From Melitaea cinxia (taxonomy: Eukaryota > Arthropoda > Insecta > Lepidoptera > Nymphalidae), in NCBI RefSeq assembly GCF_905220565.1, contig NC_059398.1:6657177-6721176 (forward strand): a DNA stretch of 64,000 nt, read 5' to 3'. Shown here one piece after another: positions 34,779 to 47,421 of the stretch (within the stretch, counting starts at the first letter, position 1; each line of letters starts with the position of its first letter). The notes below the pieces were generated by a model. The model was given only the letters and a program-made list of their open reading frames with translations, had not been told where the DNA came from and did no database searches. A program made the position numbers and the translations under genes.

Positions 34779-34906
34779 GATCGCTATCAGGTGTACACGA
34801 TAACAACCGGGACCGACGGCTTAACGTGCTGACTGCACAAACACCCAGACCACGGCAAACACCTGTATGGCCAATACAAATGTTTGTCATGTGCGGGGAT
34901 CGAACC
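34779..34906 (-). mobile_element. 5' half of the SINE split by the LTR element
   Basis: GATCGCTATCAGGTGTACAC continues the inverted SINE interrupted at 30507. It runs through CACGGCAAACACCTGTATGG to the inverted B box GGATCGAACC (34897-34906) and stops there. The A-box end is missing, so the SINE was 5'-truncated or lost its head, and it also has a short internal deletion relative to the 19556-19897 copy. Confidence 0.8.
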
Positions 34907-35614
34907 ATATCGGCCATTTTTTTCACTTTTGAATGGCTATTGATTCCTTTTACTTTATAGGAGGTTTTTACGGAATAATAACTAAGAAATTGCGCAGAAA
35001 ATTGGAAATTTTTTCGAAAACATAAATTTATATACATATACTTTATTTTTTAGATAATACGTCCCTAAGCACAAAATGTACGAAAGTTATTTGATGCTTT
35101 TAGTTAAAATGATTCCAGCTAATCGCAATTTTCGCTGAAAATATAAACGTCTAATGCTCCGTTGATAAATTCACTCTAACAATAGCAATTTAACTATCCG
35201 TAAAAGCGAAGAGCGTTAACGACCAACGCGAGGTCGAGTCGACTGAAAGGGCATTTACAGCCTTGAGTATGCTTAGAAATTCGCTAAGTATACGTTACAA
35301 AGAGTAACAAATTCAGTTTAATCTAGTTTTATGTCAATCGCAAACAGGTTGACTTTAAAACTATCTTTATAGAAGATCAAGGCATATGGAAGATAAGAGA
35401 AATGTTGAGTGTGCGGCGTTTATTTATTTATTTGGTCTCTATTGTCGCTCCGTCTTTTTGTTTGTTACAAGACTTTATACTGTATTAAGTAATGTATATA
35501 AACTTTAAAATATTCAAAATTCTACTTATTACCACATCGTAAAACTACATTGTGATCGTGGTTTACTTTGAAGTTATAAAAATTGCAGATTTTTTATTAC
35601 GTTTATTTTTAACT

Positions 35615-35765
35615 ACACAGCAGGAAATATCCTTCTCAAAATATGGAGCAACCCGACTTGGGTAGTAAGTCAAGCTTACAAAAGATAAAGCTAAGTAATA
35701 CTGTTTTCAAGCAGTGTTGTATTCTTGTTGCTCTGTCGGGTCGGCAACGCGCTTGCGATACTTCT
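35615..35765 (+). mobile_element. LINE-derived fragment (family F)
   Basis: CAGGAAATATCCTTCTCAAA, then AATATGGAGCAACCCGACTT and AATACTGTTTTCAAGCAGTG, match the inverted 27780-28035 fragment. Decayed. Confidence 0.5.
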
Positions 35766-36017
35766 GTAATCTCTTATTATCAGATACGCCGTACGCGAAA
35801 TTATGTTATAAAAATATTTAAAAATATATACAATAAAAAATCAGTTTAGTCGTTGCCTTATCGTTTCAACTTTAATGTGGTCGAAAGGAAAATAAAACGT
35901 TACATTTTCCACACCATTTAAAATGAAATTGAAATGTTCATAATTCGTCGTTTCCTTCCGGTTTTAAACAGAAATCAGAAATAAACTAAGTACAAAATCA
36001 ACATGAAGCTTACTGAC

Positions 36018-36390
36018 TTTAAATAATAATAATAATCATATATTTATTTCACAAACTTAGAACTATAATACAATGATAATGTAGCAACAATATCAGAAGT
36101 AATGAGATTAGCATCTGTAACCGAACTAGGCATAGCCTGTATTTCAGTTATCAGCACCATTCCCTTCGAGTAATTATTTATTATACAATAACAAGTGCTA
36201 AGAAATATGTATCTTATACGTTAATTTAATATATACTTACATTAGCTTTAAGTTTGTAAGATGGCAAGTACATTAACTTAACTTTTAAATTATTTCATGA
36301 ATAGTTTTAGTATGTGAGTTTGTGAGTGTGTGTGTTGCGTGTGGGAGAGTGTTGTGTGTCTGTATGTAAGTATGTATTGAGTTTGTTTGT
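36018..36390 (-). mobile_element. Possible LINE 3' end plus GT-rich stretch
   Basis: On the minus strand, GTTTGTGAAATAAATATATG is followed by repeated ATT units, which looks like a polyadenylation signal and microsatellite tail of a LINE (36020-36060). A GT-rich run (about 36310-36385, GTGAGTGTGTGTGTTGCGTG) lies upstream. No ORF. Confidence 0.35.
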
Positions 36391-37780
36391 TATTAAGCTA
36401 TGTAACTCTAATTATAATTTGTGTTATTAAGTATTGCTGCAGTAAATTCTCTTTGCCCATATTTTTAACCAGTTAAAAGCAATTTCATATTTTAATGTTT
36501 TACGATTTGGGACAAACAGATAAAATTTATTTAAATTAAAATAAGCTTTAGAAATTAATATTAACGTTTGATGTGAACTTCTAACGTTCATTTTGCAAAG
36601 AGCCTTTCGCTTTAAAATTATTTCATTTGAATATAATATTATAAACTAACAGTTTTCATAAAAATATGATTTTCATAATACGCGTATACAAGAACCTACA
36701 CTACTTGTGCTACCCCATGGTTTCGTTATAATATTAAATACAACTTTGTAACCATTAAAGTATTTTAAGTACTAATAAAATATCTAAAAATACGTGTCTT
36801 GTTCCAGGTAAGCGGAATGATCTTCCTTTTTCATCATTTGGTAAATAAGGTAAAAAAAATCATTTTGTAGGTACCCAAATAAATTCACATATTGAAGAAT
36901 TCAGCCGGTTTGGCACCTCGCAATAAATGAAATCAAGAACAAAAAGTTTTCCATTTTGTTATGTAAATTTACCTCTACAAAACAATCAGATAACAGATTT
37001 GTTTAAGAAAAATACCTTTTATTACTCGTTTTTAAAATCGTTAATTGGCGAATTTTTTTTTTTTTTTTTTTTTATAGAAAATACTCGAGAAACAACGAAT
37101 TCTGCTTGACTTATTCCTAAAAATACCGAACACAAAATATAATCAGTTACACTTAAAAGTCAAATGCAGAAAAAGGCTTATGATATAACTGCAGAATAAA
37201 CAAAGAATATAATAAAATTCCATAATCATATAATTTCGAACGCCCAGTTAACAAGATACAAAACCGCAAGAGAAATGTGAATATTTACTTACATTAGAAA
37301 GTGTCGTGGCTTACCTCGATACCGCCCTCCCTTTTAAATCTAGGTATAGTAGTCGGGTCATGTGACTTAAGCATACTTGATGTGATACTTTCCCTTACAT
37401 CTTACATTCTTGATTTATATTTTATAAACATTTGCATCTTGCAACTGGATTTCGGTTTCTCAACATAATATATAGTTCTTGTCTTTCGGTCTTGTACCTA
37501 CTAACTTGTATATTTAGTTTGTTAAACCATCTTATCGGGCCTGTTTTTACCCAATGCACGTAAGGGTGCGTTAGTTGACTAGTTAATAAATTTTGGTTGA
37601 CAAGCTGAAAGTACTAAATACAAATTAAGTTTCATTGTTTCATTATTTTTTAGGCGTTGGCCTTTTCCTTTTTAAAATTTTTTTACACATTTTATAATAG
37701 GCATATTAAATAATCTAAAGCAATAAACGCCATTATAAGACTTATACTGCGAGTACAATGCTATTATATTTTCCGCTTCG
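36391..37780. other. AT-rich sequence, no gene seen
   Basis: Unstructured AT-rich DNA, including a 21-base T run at 37053-37073. Confidence 0.5.
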
Positions 37781-37783
37781 TAG

Positions 37784-37797
37784 CCGCTAGAGGGCGC
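37784..37797 (+). promoter_or_regulatory. CTCF-like site
   Basis: CCGCTAGAGGGCGC fits the animal CTCF core (CCNSYAGRKGGCRS) at essentially every position. Related cores lie at 39467-39476 (CAGATGGCGC on the minus strand), 39526-39539 (CCGCTAGATGGTAG) and 39911-39922 (CGATAGATGGCG). Binding in Lepidoptera is not shown. Confidence 0.45.
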
Positions 37798-38330
37798 GGT
37801 ATTGCAAAACAATAGCACGCACCCTCCATTGTTATTTGACATTTCGTTAATGTCTCAATGTACAATGATGCAAACATAATAAAACAAAAATGTATTTGAT
37901 TCATGAAAACGAGGGAATTTAAACTTTAAATAATTGTATGTTCATTAATAACGCTAAACATTACACAGACGTGTCACTGTACTTGAGTCGGTAACTTAAA
38001 GTACGTTTAAAATAGCAATCTCCATTTAATAAGTCACAAACCGATAATATGTCTTATTGCTTTAACAATAAAGGCTATTATGTGACGGAATGTTTTCCCG
38101 CGTCACAGTACGTAGTAGATGCTCGCATCGAATTTCATTAGGCCAGTTTACTTGACGGCCAATGAATAATGGCGATGAGATCACTTTCAAATGGTGCTAA
38201 TTTAAATCAACCGACAACCCTGAGTCGTTACACTCAGTTGTCTCGCATCCGAGTACAATTATAACTACGAAGTAACATAGTCTGTTATGGATGAATAATT
38301 ACATGAAAAAGCAATCAAAATAGCGTACGT

Positions 38331-38512
38331 AAAAACGAGTATGCTTTAGACCACACGACTGAAGTAAAACTTCTTTAGCTCCAATTAATTTATATCTCCC
38401 TCTAAACTTGCGTTTGCCTCGCCCGTTCACACTTTTCGTAACACTCTCATCACGCATTCGCCAACTTACTCCCCAAGTCAAGCGTAAGTAAAAAAGTTTT
38501 ACTTCAAAAACG
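38331..38512 (+). mobile_element. MITE-like element, family B copy 3
   Basis: ACGAGTATGCTTTAGACCAC and GAAGTAAAACTTCTTTAG at the left, AAGTTTTACTTC at the right (perfect 12-bp inverted match to GAAGTAAAACTT). The core is shorter than in copy 1. Confidence 0.7.
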
Positions 38513-38649
38513 TTATTATTATATCTAATATACTTATATTCTTATTATAGTAATTAATAAGAAAGTATAAAACGTTAATTTTTCATAATTATGCTTACAT
38601 TGAAATTTCATTTTCTTCTCAACCAGATAGGTATTTCATAAATCGAACT

Positions 38650-38995
38650 CGTTAAAACTTCATCATCATCATTACAGCCTATACAGTCCACTGTTGGACA
38701 TAGGCCTCCACAAGTTTACGCCAAAAATAACGTGAACTCATGTGTTTTGCCCATAGTCACCACGCTGGGCAGGCGGTTTGGTGACCGCAGTACTGGCTTT
38801 GTCGCACCGAAGACGCTGCTGCCCGTCTTCGGCCTGTGTATATCAAAGTCAGCTGTTGGATGGCTATCCCGCCACCGGTCGGCTTTAGGTGGTAGCGGAA
38901 CTGTGTTATCCCTTAGTCGCCTCTTACGACACCCACGGGAAGAGAGGGGGGTGGCTATATTCTTTAGTACCGTAGCCACACAGTACCGTTAAAAC
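38650..38995 (-). mobile_element. Short GATGATG-tailed element (family A) with 11-bp TSD
   Basis: The body is 38661-38984, closely similar to the 25077-25412 copy. CGTTAAAACTT flanks it at 38650-38660 and 38985-38995. The tail on the minus strand is GTAATGATGATGATG. Confidence 0.8.
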
Positions 38996-40150
38996 TTAAT
39001 ATTATCTAAATATAATATTTTTAAATTCTATAAATATTTTTAATTTTTTGTGGTAGAAAGAAATACTGCGAAGACCTATATATTTATGATTTTTTATTTT
39101 TGCGCTTTATTTAATTATTGTTTGTATGTCAGAATTGTTAAAACTATTACTTTCTCAGTTTCTATTAATAAAATTATACCGTTGTCGAATGCGTTTAATT
39201 TTTAGTTTTTTTTAAACTTCATCAATTTCAATTCAAATATTATCAAGCACAGCGACAATAAACGTAACAATTGTAGATTAAATTAAAAATGTCATTCAGC
39301 AAATGAACGTGATTATTTAGTACGGATACATTGTTTCAAAAATTTCATTTTTCTTTGAACTAAAACTAATTTTTAAAATAATATTATAATAATAAAACAA
39401 ATGTAACGTTTGAAAGCTTATTCCATTTTCTATTTGCTTTCGTTTTTATCTTTATTTATGTAACAAGCGCCATCTGTTACAACATACACAAACTTAATTG
39501 TTGCGTAACGACGTGCCGACATTGACCGCTAGATGGTAGCACGAATACATGTTGTGAATGGCGCGTATTGCGCGGTAAACGAATGTTCTTGACTGAGCAT
39601 TTGAGTTCATACCGGCGCGGCATAACATAGGAATCGTGTCGTAAACTGAACTTGTGTGCTACGTCACTTATTTTACATATTGTGTTAATATTATAAATCA
39701 CTTAAACCAAATAATTGATAAATTTTAATTTATTAATTAAAAAATAAAACAGTAAAGTAAATTTTATCGTATTAAAAATATAATTTTATTATGCACTAAA
39801 AACAACTTCGTCGTAAAGTTTCATCTTAATTCTTCGTTGAATGGCTTTTAGGTCGTAAGTTATTAATGTAAATAGCCCGACAGCAATTTTATTTTGTTTT
39901 ATATTTCTCTCGATAGATGGCGTTAATAATTCTATCATATTGTTGACGAAGTTTTTTTGCAGTCAGTGAAATCGGATGGTAAAGCAATTTAACTTGATAG
40001 ATTAAATCTCCGTATTTAAATTTGATAAGCTAAAGTACTATATTTACACGTTTTAAAAGGTTTGCGTTAGTTTTTTTTTATATACTTACCAAGAAGTTGT
40101 TTCTATTTATATAATTGTATAATAACAAATAATTGTGTTCGATCGCAAAC

Positions 40151-40596
40151 AAAAAAACCGACTTCAATTACATCGTCCATTAATACAACAAGACGAAAAA
40201 ATAGTCAAGTAAATACGCAATCACGTTATAAAAGATAACTCAAAAATTACTCTTCGGATCTCAATCCAATTTAAATGGGACCATATGACAATCATCTGCT
40301 TTCGAATAAAAAAGAATCATCGAAATCGGTCCATACACTAAAAAGTTATGAGGTATAATACAAGTAATACCATGAAAGTCGACGAAAAAGTCAAGCAAAT
40401 ACGTATTATTAGAGATACTTAAAGAGTGCCTACTTGTCAGATCTCGATTACATTTAAATGGGACCACTTGACAAACAGAACCTCTTTCGATTAAAAAAAG
40501 AATAATCATAATCAGTTCATCCAGTAGAAAGTTCTGAGGTGACAAACATAAAGAAAAATACAGTTGAATTGAAAACCTCCTCCTTTTTTAAGTCGG
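40151..40596 (+). mobile_element. CCGACTTC inverted-repeat element with an internal duplication
   Basis: The ends are AAAAAACCGACTTCAAT and TTTTTTAAGTCGG, inverted to each other. Two related segments of about 170 bp lie inside, each with GTCAAG(T/C)AAATACG, ATTTAAATGGGACCA and TTGACA/ATGACA blocks. No ORF. One end resembles 18674-18690. Confidence 0.6.
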
Positions 40597-40777
40597 CGTT
40601 GGAGAGTCATTAACATTTTATTACGATGACGTAAGTTTTAGCTAGTAATAAAAATACTAAACAAACATTGAATTTACCCAACATTATATAATTATGTATA
40701 ATGTTAGCATCACGATTTTGTGGGTGATTTATTTTAACGGACTAGCCGACTGGTCTTTGTACACATCTAATTAGTTG

Positions 40778-41149
40778 CCATCTATAAATTACGTCACACT
40801 TTAAGAGGGGCAGAGGAGGCACGAAATGAGATATTGAGGGACAAGGGGTAGGAAGGGATCCAAAATTTGGTGACGTCACAATTCATAATATATCTAATTG
40901 TTAGTATTAAAACATGGTATTTGAACTACATAACTATTAATTTAATCTTTAATTAATTATTTAAAATTTGGCGAATTGACACTCGCTGTAGGTAGTAGTT
41001 TATAAATGTTCATATCTATTTTACTATATTTCATATGGTTGATGTTGATTTTATTTGAAAATAACTGCAAAATACAAATATAAGTCACAAGGACAGGACA
41101 ACGATCAAAAATCTTGAAAATCGTGTGACGTAATTTATGGATGATCCCC
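40778..41149 (+). mobile_element. MITE with 21-bp terminal inverted repeats
   Basis: Left end CATCTATAAATTACGTCACAC (40779-40799), right end inverted CATCCATAAATTACGTCACAC (41123-41143): 20 of 21 match. The interior has no transposase. A right-hand extension GATCCCC is seen; the outer boundary and target duplication are not certain. Confidence 0.7.
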
Positions 41150-44100
41150 TCGCCTATAAGGGGTTTTCCGTTGCATACTGAGTGAACAGTATTTTACTTT
41201 CGCTTGATTGTCGCTTTCACCTCAATATACTGCAAATACATTCAAATGTACTCAATCAATATCTACATTTAATCTTATCAAACAATATTATGTACATTAC
41301 CATACAATATATACAAATATGAATATAATTATTATAATATAAAATTAGTTTACCAATCTAATTTCATAATTTTTAATAAATATTTTGAAATATTTTAAAT
41401 ACACATACACTGCTGATCTGCTGATTTAAAACATTATAGTGGCATAATTATGGTTTAGTTGTATAAGCGTAAACAATGTCGCTTGTAATTCTTAGAACAC
41501 ACCTGGGAGCCTATTATCGGTTGTATATAATTGTATTTTTTGAGATTGACAAAAACGGTTTTTGGAAGCGGCACGCCTACGCCTTCCCCCTACACCCATA
41601 TAAAGACGGTTTATTGAGGAAGTTAATAAGTTATAAATCATCACAATACGATTCATAGCGAAGACGTAAACATTAACAGCAATGCGAATAAAATTGCGCG
41701 AATATCTTATAGTATAGAATATGTGTACAAATAAAATTATAGGGGGCTAAGAAGAGTTTATTTACTCATGTTAATTTTTCTCAATGTCAATGTCAGTGTC
41801 TGTATGAAGGTAATTGACTCATTTTAATTATGATGGCCGACCCGACAAAAATATCGATTTTTTTTTTCTTCATACAAACCATACAAACCTTTTCCTGGCA
41901 ATAACGATCATAAAAAAATAATTGTCCAATTTGATGCAGTGGTATGAAGTTATTCGCGTACACACTAATTACGCCGATTCAAATGTATTTCTATGGATTT
42001 GATAACCCTTATGTGTTTGATACTATTTATACTTTATTGAAATATTCTTTGATCATAGTCCTAATTAATGATGTCATCGGCATTGCATTCGTTACAGTGT
42101 GACTGTTACCGGTGTCGCTCATCATTTATAAATTACGATAAATGTCTACGTGATCGTTATCAGTCGATCTCAGCCTAATGGAAGGAATTGTGGCAATTTA
42201 TACAGCCTTAGAACAAAGTGAATTAGAAAAGACAACAATTCGAAATAAATAACAGATTGTGGTTTTAGATAACTATAAACAATAGCAAATTATTTTATTT
42301 CTTTTAGTTATATGTTATTAATATTATTTTTATGTCTTAGGTTGAGGAACCATAATAGCATGGATGTGTTTCCCCATTAGTGAATCAATTATAATCTGTT
42401 AACATCTTTGTTTTTAGGTAATTAAAAATGTGTCAATGTTTTCGGAATTAGAAGTACCTATTTGAAGGAAAATATATTTTTAATTATTAAAAAAATCGTA
42501 AAATCAAAAATAATATAAAAACGCATACTGAATTAATTCGTTTCATACGACTGTCAAATGTTATGGCTAAGAAGTCTCACCTTTTGTGACCTTTAAAGAA
42601 TTATTTAAATATTTTAAGCATATTTAAAAATACATTATCACGCTATTTCCGTCGTTATTTCTAATCTTAGCGCTAAAACTGTTTTTTACAGAATAAATTG
42701 AGTAATTAGTAGAATCGCGCGTTCGATAAAGAAACAATAAAAACTGAAGTTCAACGATTTATCTCATGCCGCATAGCAATTGTTGAATTTACATCGTTTA
42801 AATTACAATCGTTTTGTAACGCGGTTGGTAAAGTTTGTACCTAGAACCTTTTGGAGTCTGAAATATATATACAATTAATTACTGATTTAAATAAATACAC
42901 AATTAATTAACAATTAAAATTAACAATTAAATAGTAAATTATATTTTGCATCATGAAATGAATTTAACAAATATTTTTAAGCAATATGAAAAACGAAACA
43001 TAGATTAAATTTAGGTAATTAATTTAGGTTTAAAAATATTTACCAATTCTAAACGTCTTTATTAAGTGATAGTATTAATAAATTTCTCGCATAACAATTA
43101 AAAATCAAATTTTAAATGTTTAATAATTTTTGTTGTTTATGACAAAAATTATCATGTATTAAAAACATTGTAACTTACCTTTTTTTTTTAATCATCTAAA
43201 CTACCTAAAAATTAGCTTAAAACTGTTCATCCTTTTAAAGCTATTAGTATATATAATAGTCATTAAAATATATATAACTAATTATGACATTAATATTCAT
43301 AGCAATATCTTGCCATATAGGAAACGACAGAAAATATTACCAATTCATAGTGCGTTTGCTATGCTGATTGATATAACATGTACTTATGAATGGGCATTAC
43401 GGCCAGCCGGAAGCCAGCTTTGATCTAATGTACATGGACGCGAGATCACTAAAACAATATAACCGTATATAAAACCGAACATAAAACTTAATGTCATGGG
43501 AAAATGGAGGATTGTTGCTGGAAACGTTTCACCATAACGTAAAGTAAATAAAGTTCTTTTTTGTAATCGTTATGGTAAATGGTTACTTACAAGCAATGCG
43601 ATTTTTTTAGAACGAAACAAGAATAATTGATTATTTTTAAACTATTTTAATTTTGTTTGTTGTTAAAAACTACTGATAAATTAATAAAAATATACCCTTA
43701 ATAAAGTATTATATTATCTACTGTAACCTTATTTAGAGTAAATTTGAGCAAAATTTATGCGAACGCTGATTCATTGTATGAACATTTATGGTATTTACTA
43801 AATAAACAATATATCACTTACTCTGCAGTTGTGCGACAACTCAAAGAGACTATAGACAATCTATACATTTTTTATTGCTTCATTATTTTAAGATTTTTCT
43901 CTGAATATTTTGACATAAAAAACGAATGGCAATTTTTTTTAAAGTTTACGGGAACCGACGACGTAAACAGTTTTCGACGCCATTTTGACATTTAATTTTA
44001 TTAAGATATTTCATAACGACGATCTAAAGTAAAACATTGAGTCATTTTAACACTTATGTCATCATGAATATTCTCACGTTAGAAGTTTTTAATGTTCTTG

Positions 44101-45300
44101 TTTCGGCTAAAGTCTGATGCAATTTGATGATATGTAAAAACAGGCTTTATGAAATGTTTTATATAAAATTTTAGTAGAAATTTCACTCGCTAAATTCTTA
44201 TCTGTTTTTAACAAATAATACAAGGAGTACTATTCCGATAATGTGGTTTATAGCATAATATTTGTAGTTATCATTTCATTGGTATGTTTTTTATGAATAT
44301 TTAAGTTTTATATTAGGTATTTTATAAGTTTTTTAAAACTAAGCCTTATTCTTAAAGTTGACTAGTTGACAAAGCTTCAAACATTACGAAATATATTTTG
44401 TATAATTTTGCAATAAAGCTTATAAATAATATTTCACTATAAATAGGTTGTTAACACAAGCAAATTTGAAAATAAATCCAGTAGATTCTATTAAAATATC
44501 CGCTTAAACAAGTATATAGATAATTCCGTTTTATACAAACACTAGCTTTCATCCCGCGGCTTCTTCCGCGCGAATTACACGATTTTGACAGGTCCGTTTT
44601 TCGCCGTCATAATATATCATACTCGTACGTCACAGTGATAACGTAGCATTCTCCTGGAAAATGCTTTTTAAAATTACTCGCATTGCTTTTTTAACAAACC
44701 AAAAAAACAAAACTTTCCTCCTTATAATATTGATATAGAAGAGTTGCTTATTGTATACACATTGTTAGAACAATTTAATTATTTGCTTTAGAGTTTAGAC
44801 GTTCAATGCCTCGGTTGATTGCTAATCTTATCAAGATAATTTATGACAATGGTGCTGCCACCATAGCTCGAAGGCGATAAACCTGTTAAGAATCCTTGAC
44901 ATTCAAAGCATATTAATCATTTATATGCTTTAGTCATATAAAATTAAATATTCCTTAGTAAGTCATACTCTTATTCAGAGTCAATATTCATATTTACATA
45001 GAAGGTTGAATGATTTGTTAAAATTTACAGATTTATTTTTAGCTAATTTAAGTTACAAGAAATTGGGGAGACTGGGTACGGTTAAAATAATTTTACTTAT
45101 ATCTTCTATAACTTTATTTTTATAGCTCGATTAATCCAGGAGTTTTGTTTGATAAAAGAGCGTGTAGCTATTTACTATTGGCTAATGTGGTTGCCGTTAT
45201 TAAGTTTGTTAATTTTAATATTAAATCCGATTTTTTGAAACAGTGATTGGAGTCGAATGAAGCATATTCAATCAATACAGAGTATACTCGTTTTAGTAAA
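41150..45300. other. AT-rich sequence, little structure
   Basis: The only notable pieces are a GC-richer patch at about 43395-43470 (GGCCAGCCGGAAGCCAGC) and a repeat-like head at 44550 (CTTTCATCCCGCGGCTTCTT). No gene was recognised. Confidence 0.45.
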
Positions 45301-45303
45301 ACA

Positions 45304-45556
45304 TTCTTTCACCATCATCATCATCATTACAGCCTATACAGTCCACTGCTGGACATAGGCCTCCACAAGTTTACGCCAAAAATAACGTGAACTCATGTGT
45401 TTTGCCCATAGTCACCACGCTGGGCAGGCGGGTTGGTGACCGCAGTACTGGCTTTGTCGCACCGAAGACGCTGCTACCCGTCTTCGGCCTGTGTATTTCA
45501 AAGCCAGCAGTTGGATGGTTATCCTGCCATCGGTCGGCTTCTTAAGTTCCTTCTTT
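45304..45556 (-). mobile_element. Family A element, 5'-truncated
   Basis: The body is 45310-45550, with the tail on the left in plus orientation (CCATCATCATCATCATTACAG). The 5' part upstream of the AAGAAGCCGACCGATGGC block is missing. Possible short duplication TTCTTT at 45304-45309 and 45551-45556. Confidence 0.7.
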
Positions 45557-46194
45557 ATTAATTGGTTATTTAAACTATAAAAATAATTTGAGATCTCTTT
45601 GACAAGCAGTCTTCTATATTTTAAATGCTATTTTTAATTTTATTGCAACTTGTGCTGCAGTAAGGGCAGTTCATTTCATCTCTATTCTCAACCTTTCAGC
45701 TCGTTCTCGTTTCTAGTCTGAGGTTTTGATAAAATTTATGTAACTGTTGGTCTATAGACGACTTTAGACTTCGAAGGCCAATTTTCGCGCCTTTCTTTTT
45801 CCTTCTCTTTTTTTTTCTTAGATAGACCAAAATATATATCTCGCGCAGCACAGGAATATGCAGAAATCTAAATCTACAAAGCTTTCGCTTTCATGTCTCT
45901 AAACAAAAAAAAACTCGTTTGTGTCTATTTATATGTCTTATGTGCTCGTCTAATGCATCGAAATCAAATATAAAAACAACAATAGTTTTACCATGTTTCC
46001 CTGCCGCTTAGTGAAAATATGCTCCGAAATTCAAATTCTCATTAGAAAAAAAAAAACATAAATACGTTGTTTCAACTGTCCCCAAAACAAACGATTCTAT
46101 CGTCCCCATCACCTTTTTAGCTAAAAAATTGAAATATTAATTTTGCCTGTTATCACATCTAAAAACTATTTACGATGCCGTATTCCACAATTTT

Positions 46195-46428
46195 GCTGTG
46201 TGGTTACGGCAGTAAGAATATAGCTACCCTCTCTCTTCCCGTGGGTGTCGTAAGAGGCGACTAAGGGATAACACAGTTCCACTACCACCTTGGTACTTGA
46301 AAAGCCGACCGATGGCGGGATAGCCATCCAACAGCTGGCTTTGATATACACAGGCCACAGATGGGCAGCAGCGTCTTCAGTGTGACAAAGCCAGCCCTGC
46401 GGTCACCAGCCCGCCTGCCCTGCCTGTC
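46195..46428 (+). mobile_element. Family A element, 3'-incomplete
   Basis: It starts GCTGTGTGGTTACGGCAGTA and runs to about GGTCACCAGCCCGCCTGCC, then loses the 3' third and tail. Confidence 0.7.
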
Positions 46429-46569
46429 ATATTCTAAGTAACGTAGCTCTTTTTTTCAAAAACATTTTTTTTTCTTTATCATAAATAAAATGTTAGCTTT
46501 ACATTACCTTAAAAATTATAAAATAAATAACAGTACTTTGTGCAATGATAATTAAAAAGTGCTTTTAAC

Positions 46570-47421
46570 TCGAATAAAGAATCATCATCTGAGGCATTAC
46601 AGCCGCGGGTGGGCCTTAGCCTGGTCCAGCAAAGCTCTCCAGTCCGATCTGTTAGAGGCTTTCCTTCTCCAACTTGTTATTCCCAACGTCTTGATGTCTT
46701 GTTCGACGCCGTCCAACCATCTGAGCTTGGGCCTTCCTCGACTTCTGCGGCCCTCCGGTCGGCCTTCTAAAAGGCGCTTGGGTACTCTGGCCTCGTCCAT
46801 TCGCAATACGTGCCCTGCCCAACGCAGGCGCCCAATCTTTATGGTCTTAATTATATTTGGCTCATCGTACATTTGGTATAGCTCGTGGTTATAACGCGTT
46901 CGCCATCTCTCATTTTCCATCACAGCTCCGAAAATGCGTCTTAGTATTTTCCGCTCAAATACCAACAAGGAATTTTCGTCTTTTTTGCTCAGCACCCAAC
47001 ATTCGGAACCGTAGGTGAGTATGGGCCTTAGTAAGGTTTTGTACAAGAGAAGTTTTATGCTTCTTGAAAGGAGTTTCGAACATATGTATCTTAGTAGTCC
47101 GAAGTAGCACTTGTTAGCCGCCATTATTCTTCTACTTATTACTGAAGACACATCGTTGTTACCGGTTACCAAGGATCCCAGGTATACGAAATGATTGACG
47201 CTAGCGAAGGTGTTATTGCCAATATTAACTCCTTGTAGTACGGTTTGCTGGTCTTTTGACGCTTTCAGGTACTTAGTCTTAGCCATGTTAATTTGAAGAC
47301 CGGCCTCCACAGCTGATTTTTCAAGAGCAAGGTATGCACTCTCCATTGCAGGTAGAGATCTTCCTATCACATCGAGGTCATCCGCATACCCTAGAATTTG
47401 AACGGATTTCGAATAAAGAAT
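46570..47421 (-). mobile_element. 5'-truncated LINE with 13-bp target duplication
   Basis: TCGAATAAAGAAT flanks the insertion at 46570-46582 and 47409-47421. The inserted 826 bp on the minus strand begin inside a reverse-transcriptase gene and end with GGCTGTAATG, CCTCAG and a GATGATG tail. Strong 5' truncation and a clean duplication are typical of target-primed reverse transcription. Confidence 0.85.
46597..47408 (-). pseudogene. Reverse transcriptase, C-terminal part (LINE, RTE-like)
   Basis: The open frame runs from the truncation point at 47408 to the stop at 46597, about 270 codons with no internal break. It opens with the catalytic YADD box (codons at 47377-47388) and continues with NMAKTKYL, YLGSLVTG, LLYKTLLRPILTYGSECW and RWAGHVLRMDEARVPKRL, typical of the palm end and thumb of LINE polymerases. 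The endonuclease and most of the polymerase are missing, so it cannot act alone. RTE-type affiliation is from sequence style and the microsatellite tail; the exact clade is uncertain. Confidence 0.8.

Noticed and set aside
46559..46894. 111-codon plus-strand ORF
   Set aside because: It is the antisense shadow of the LINE polymerase frame on the minus strand.
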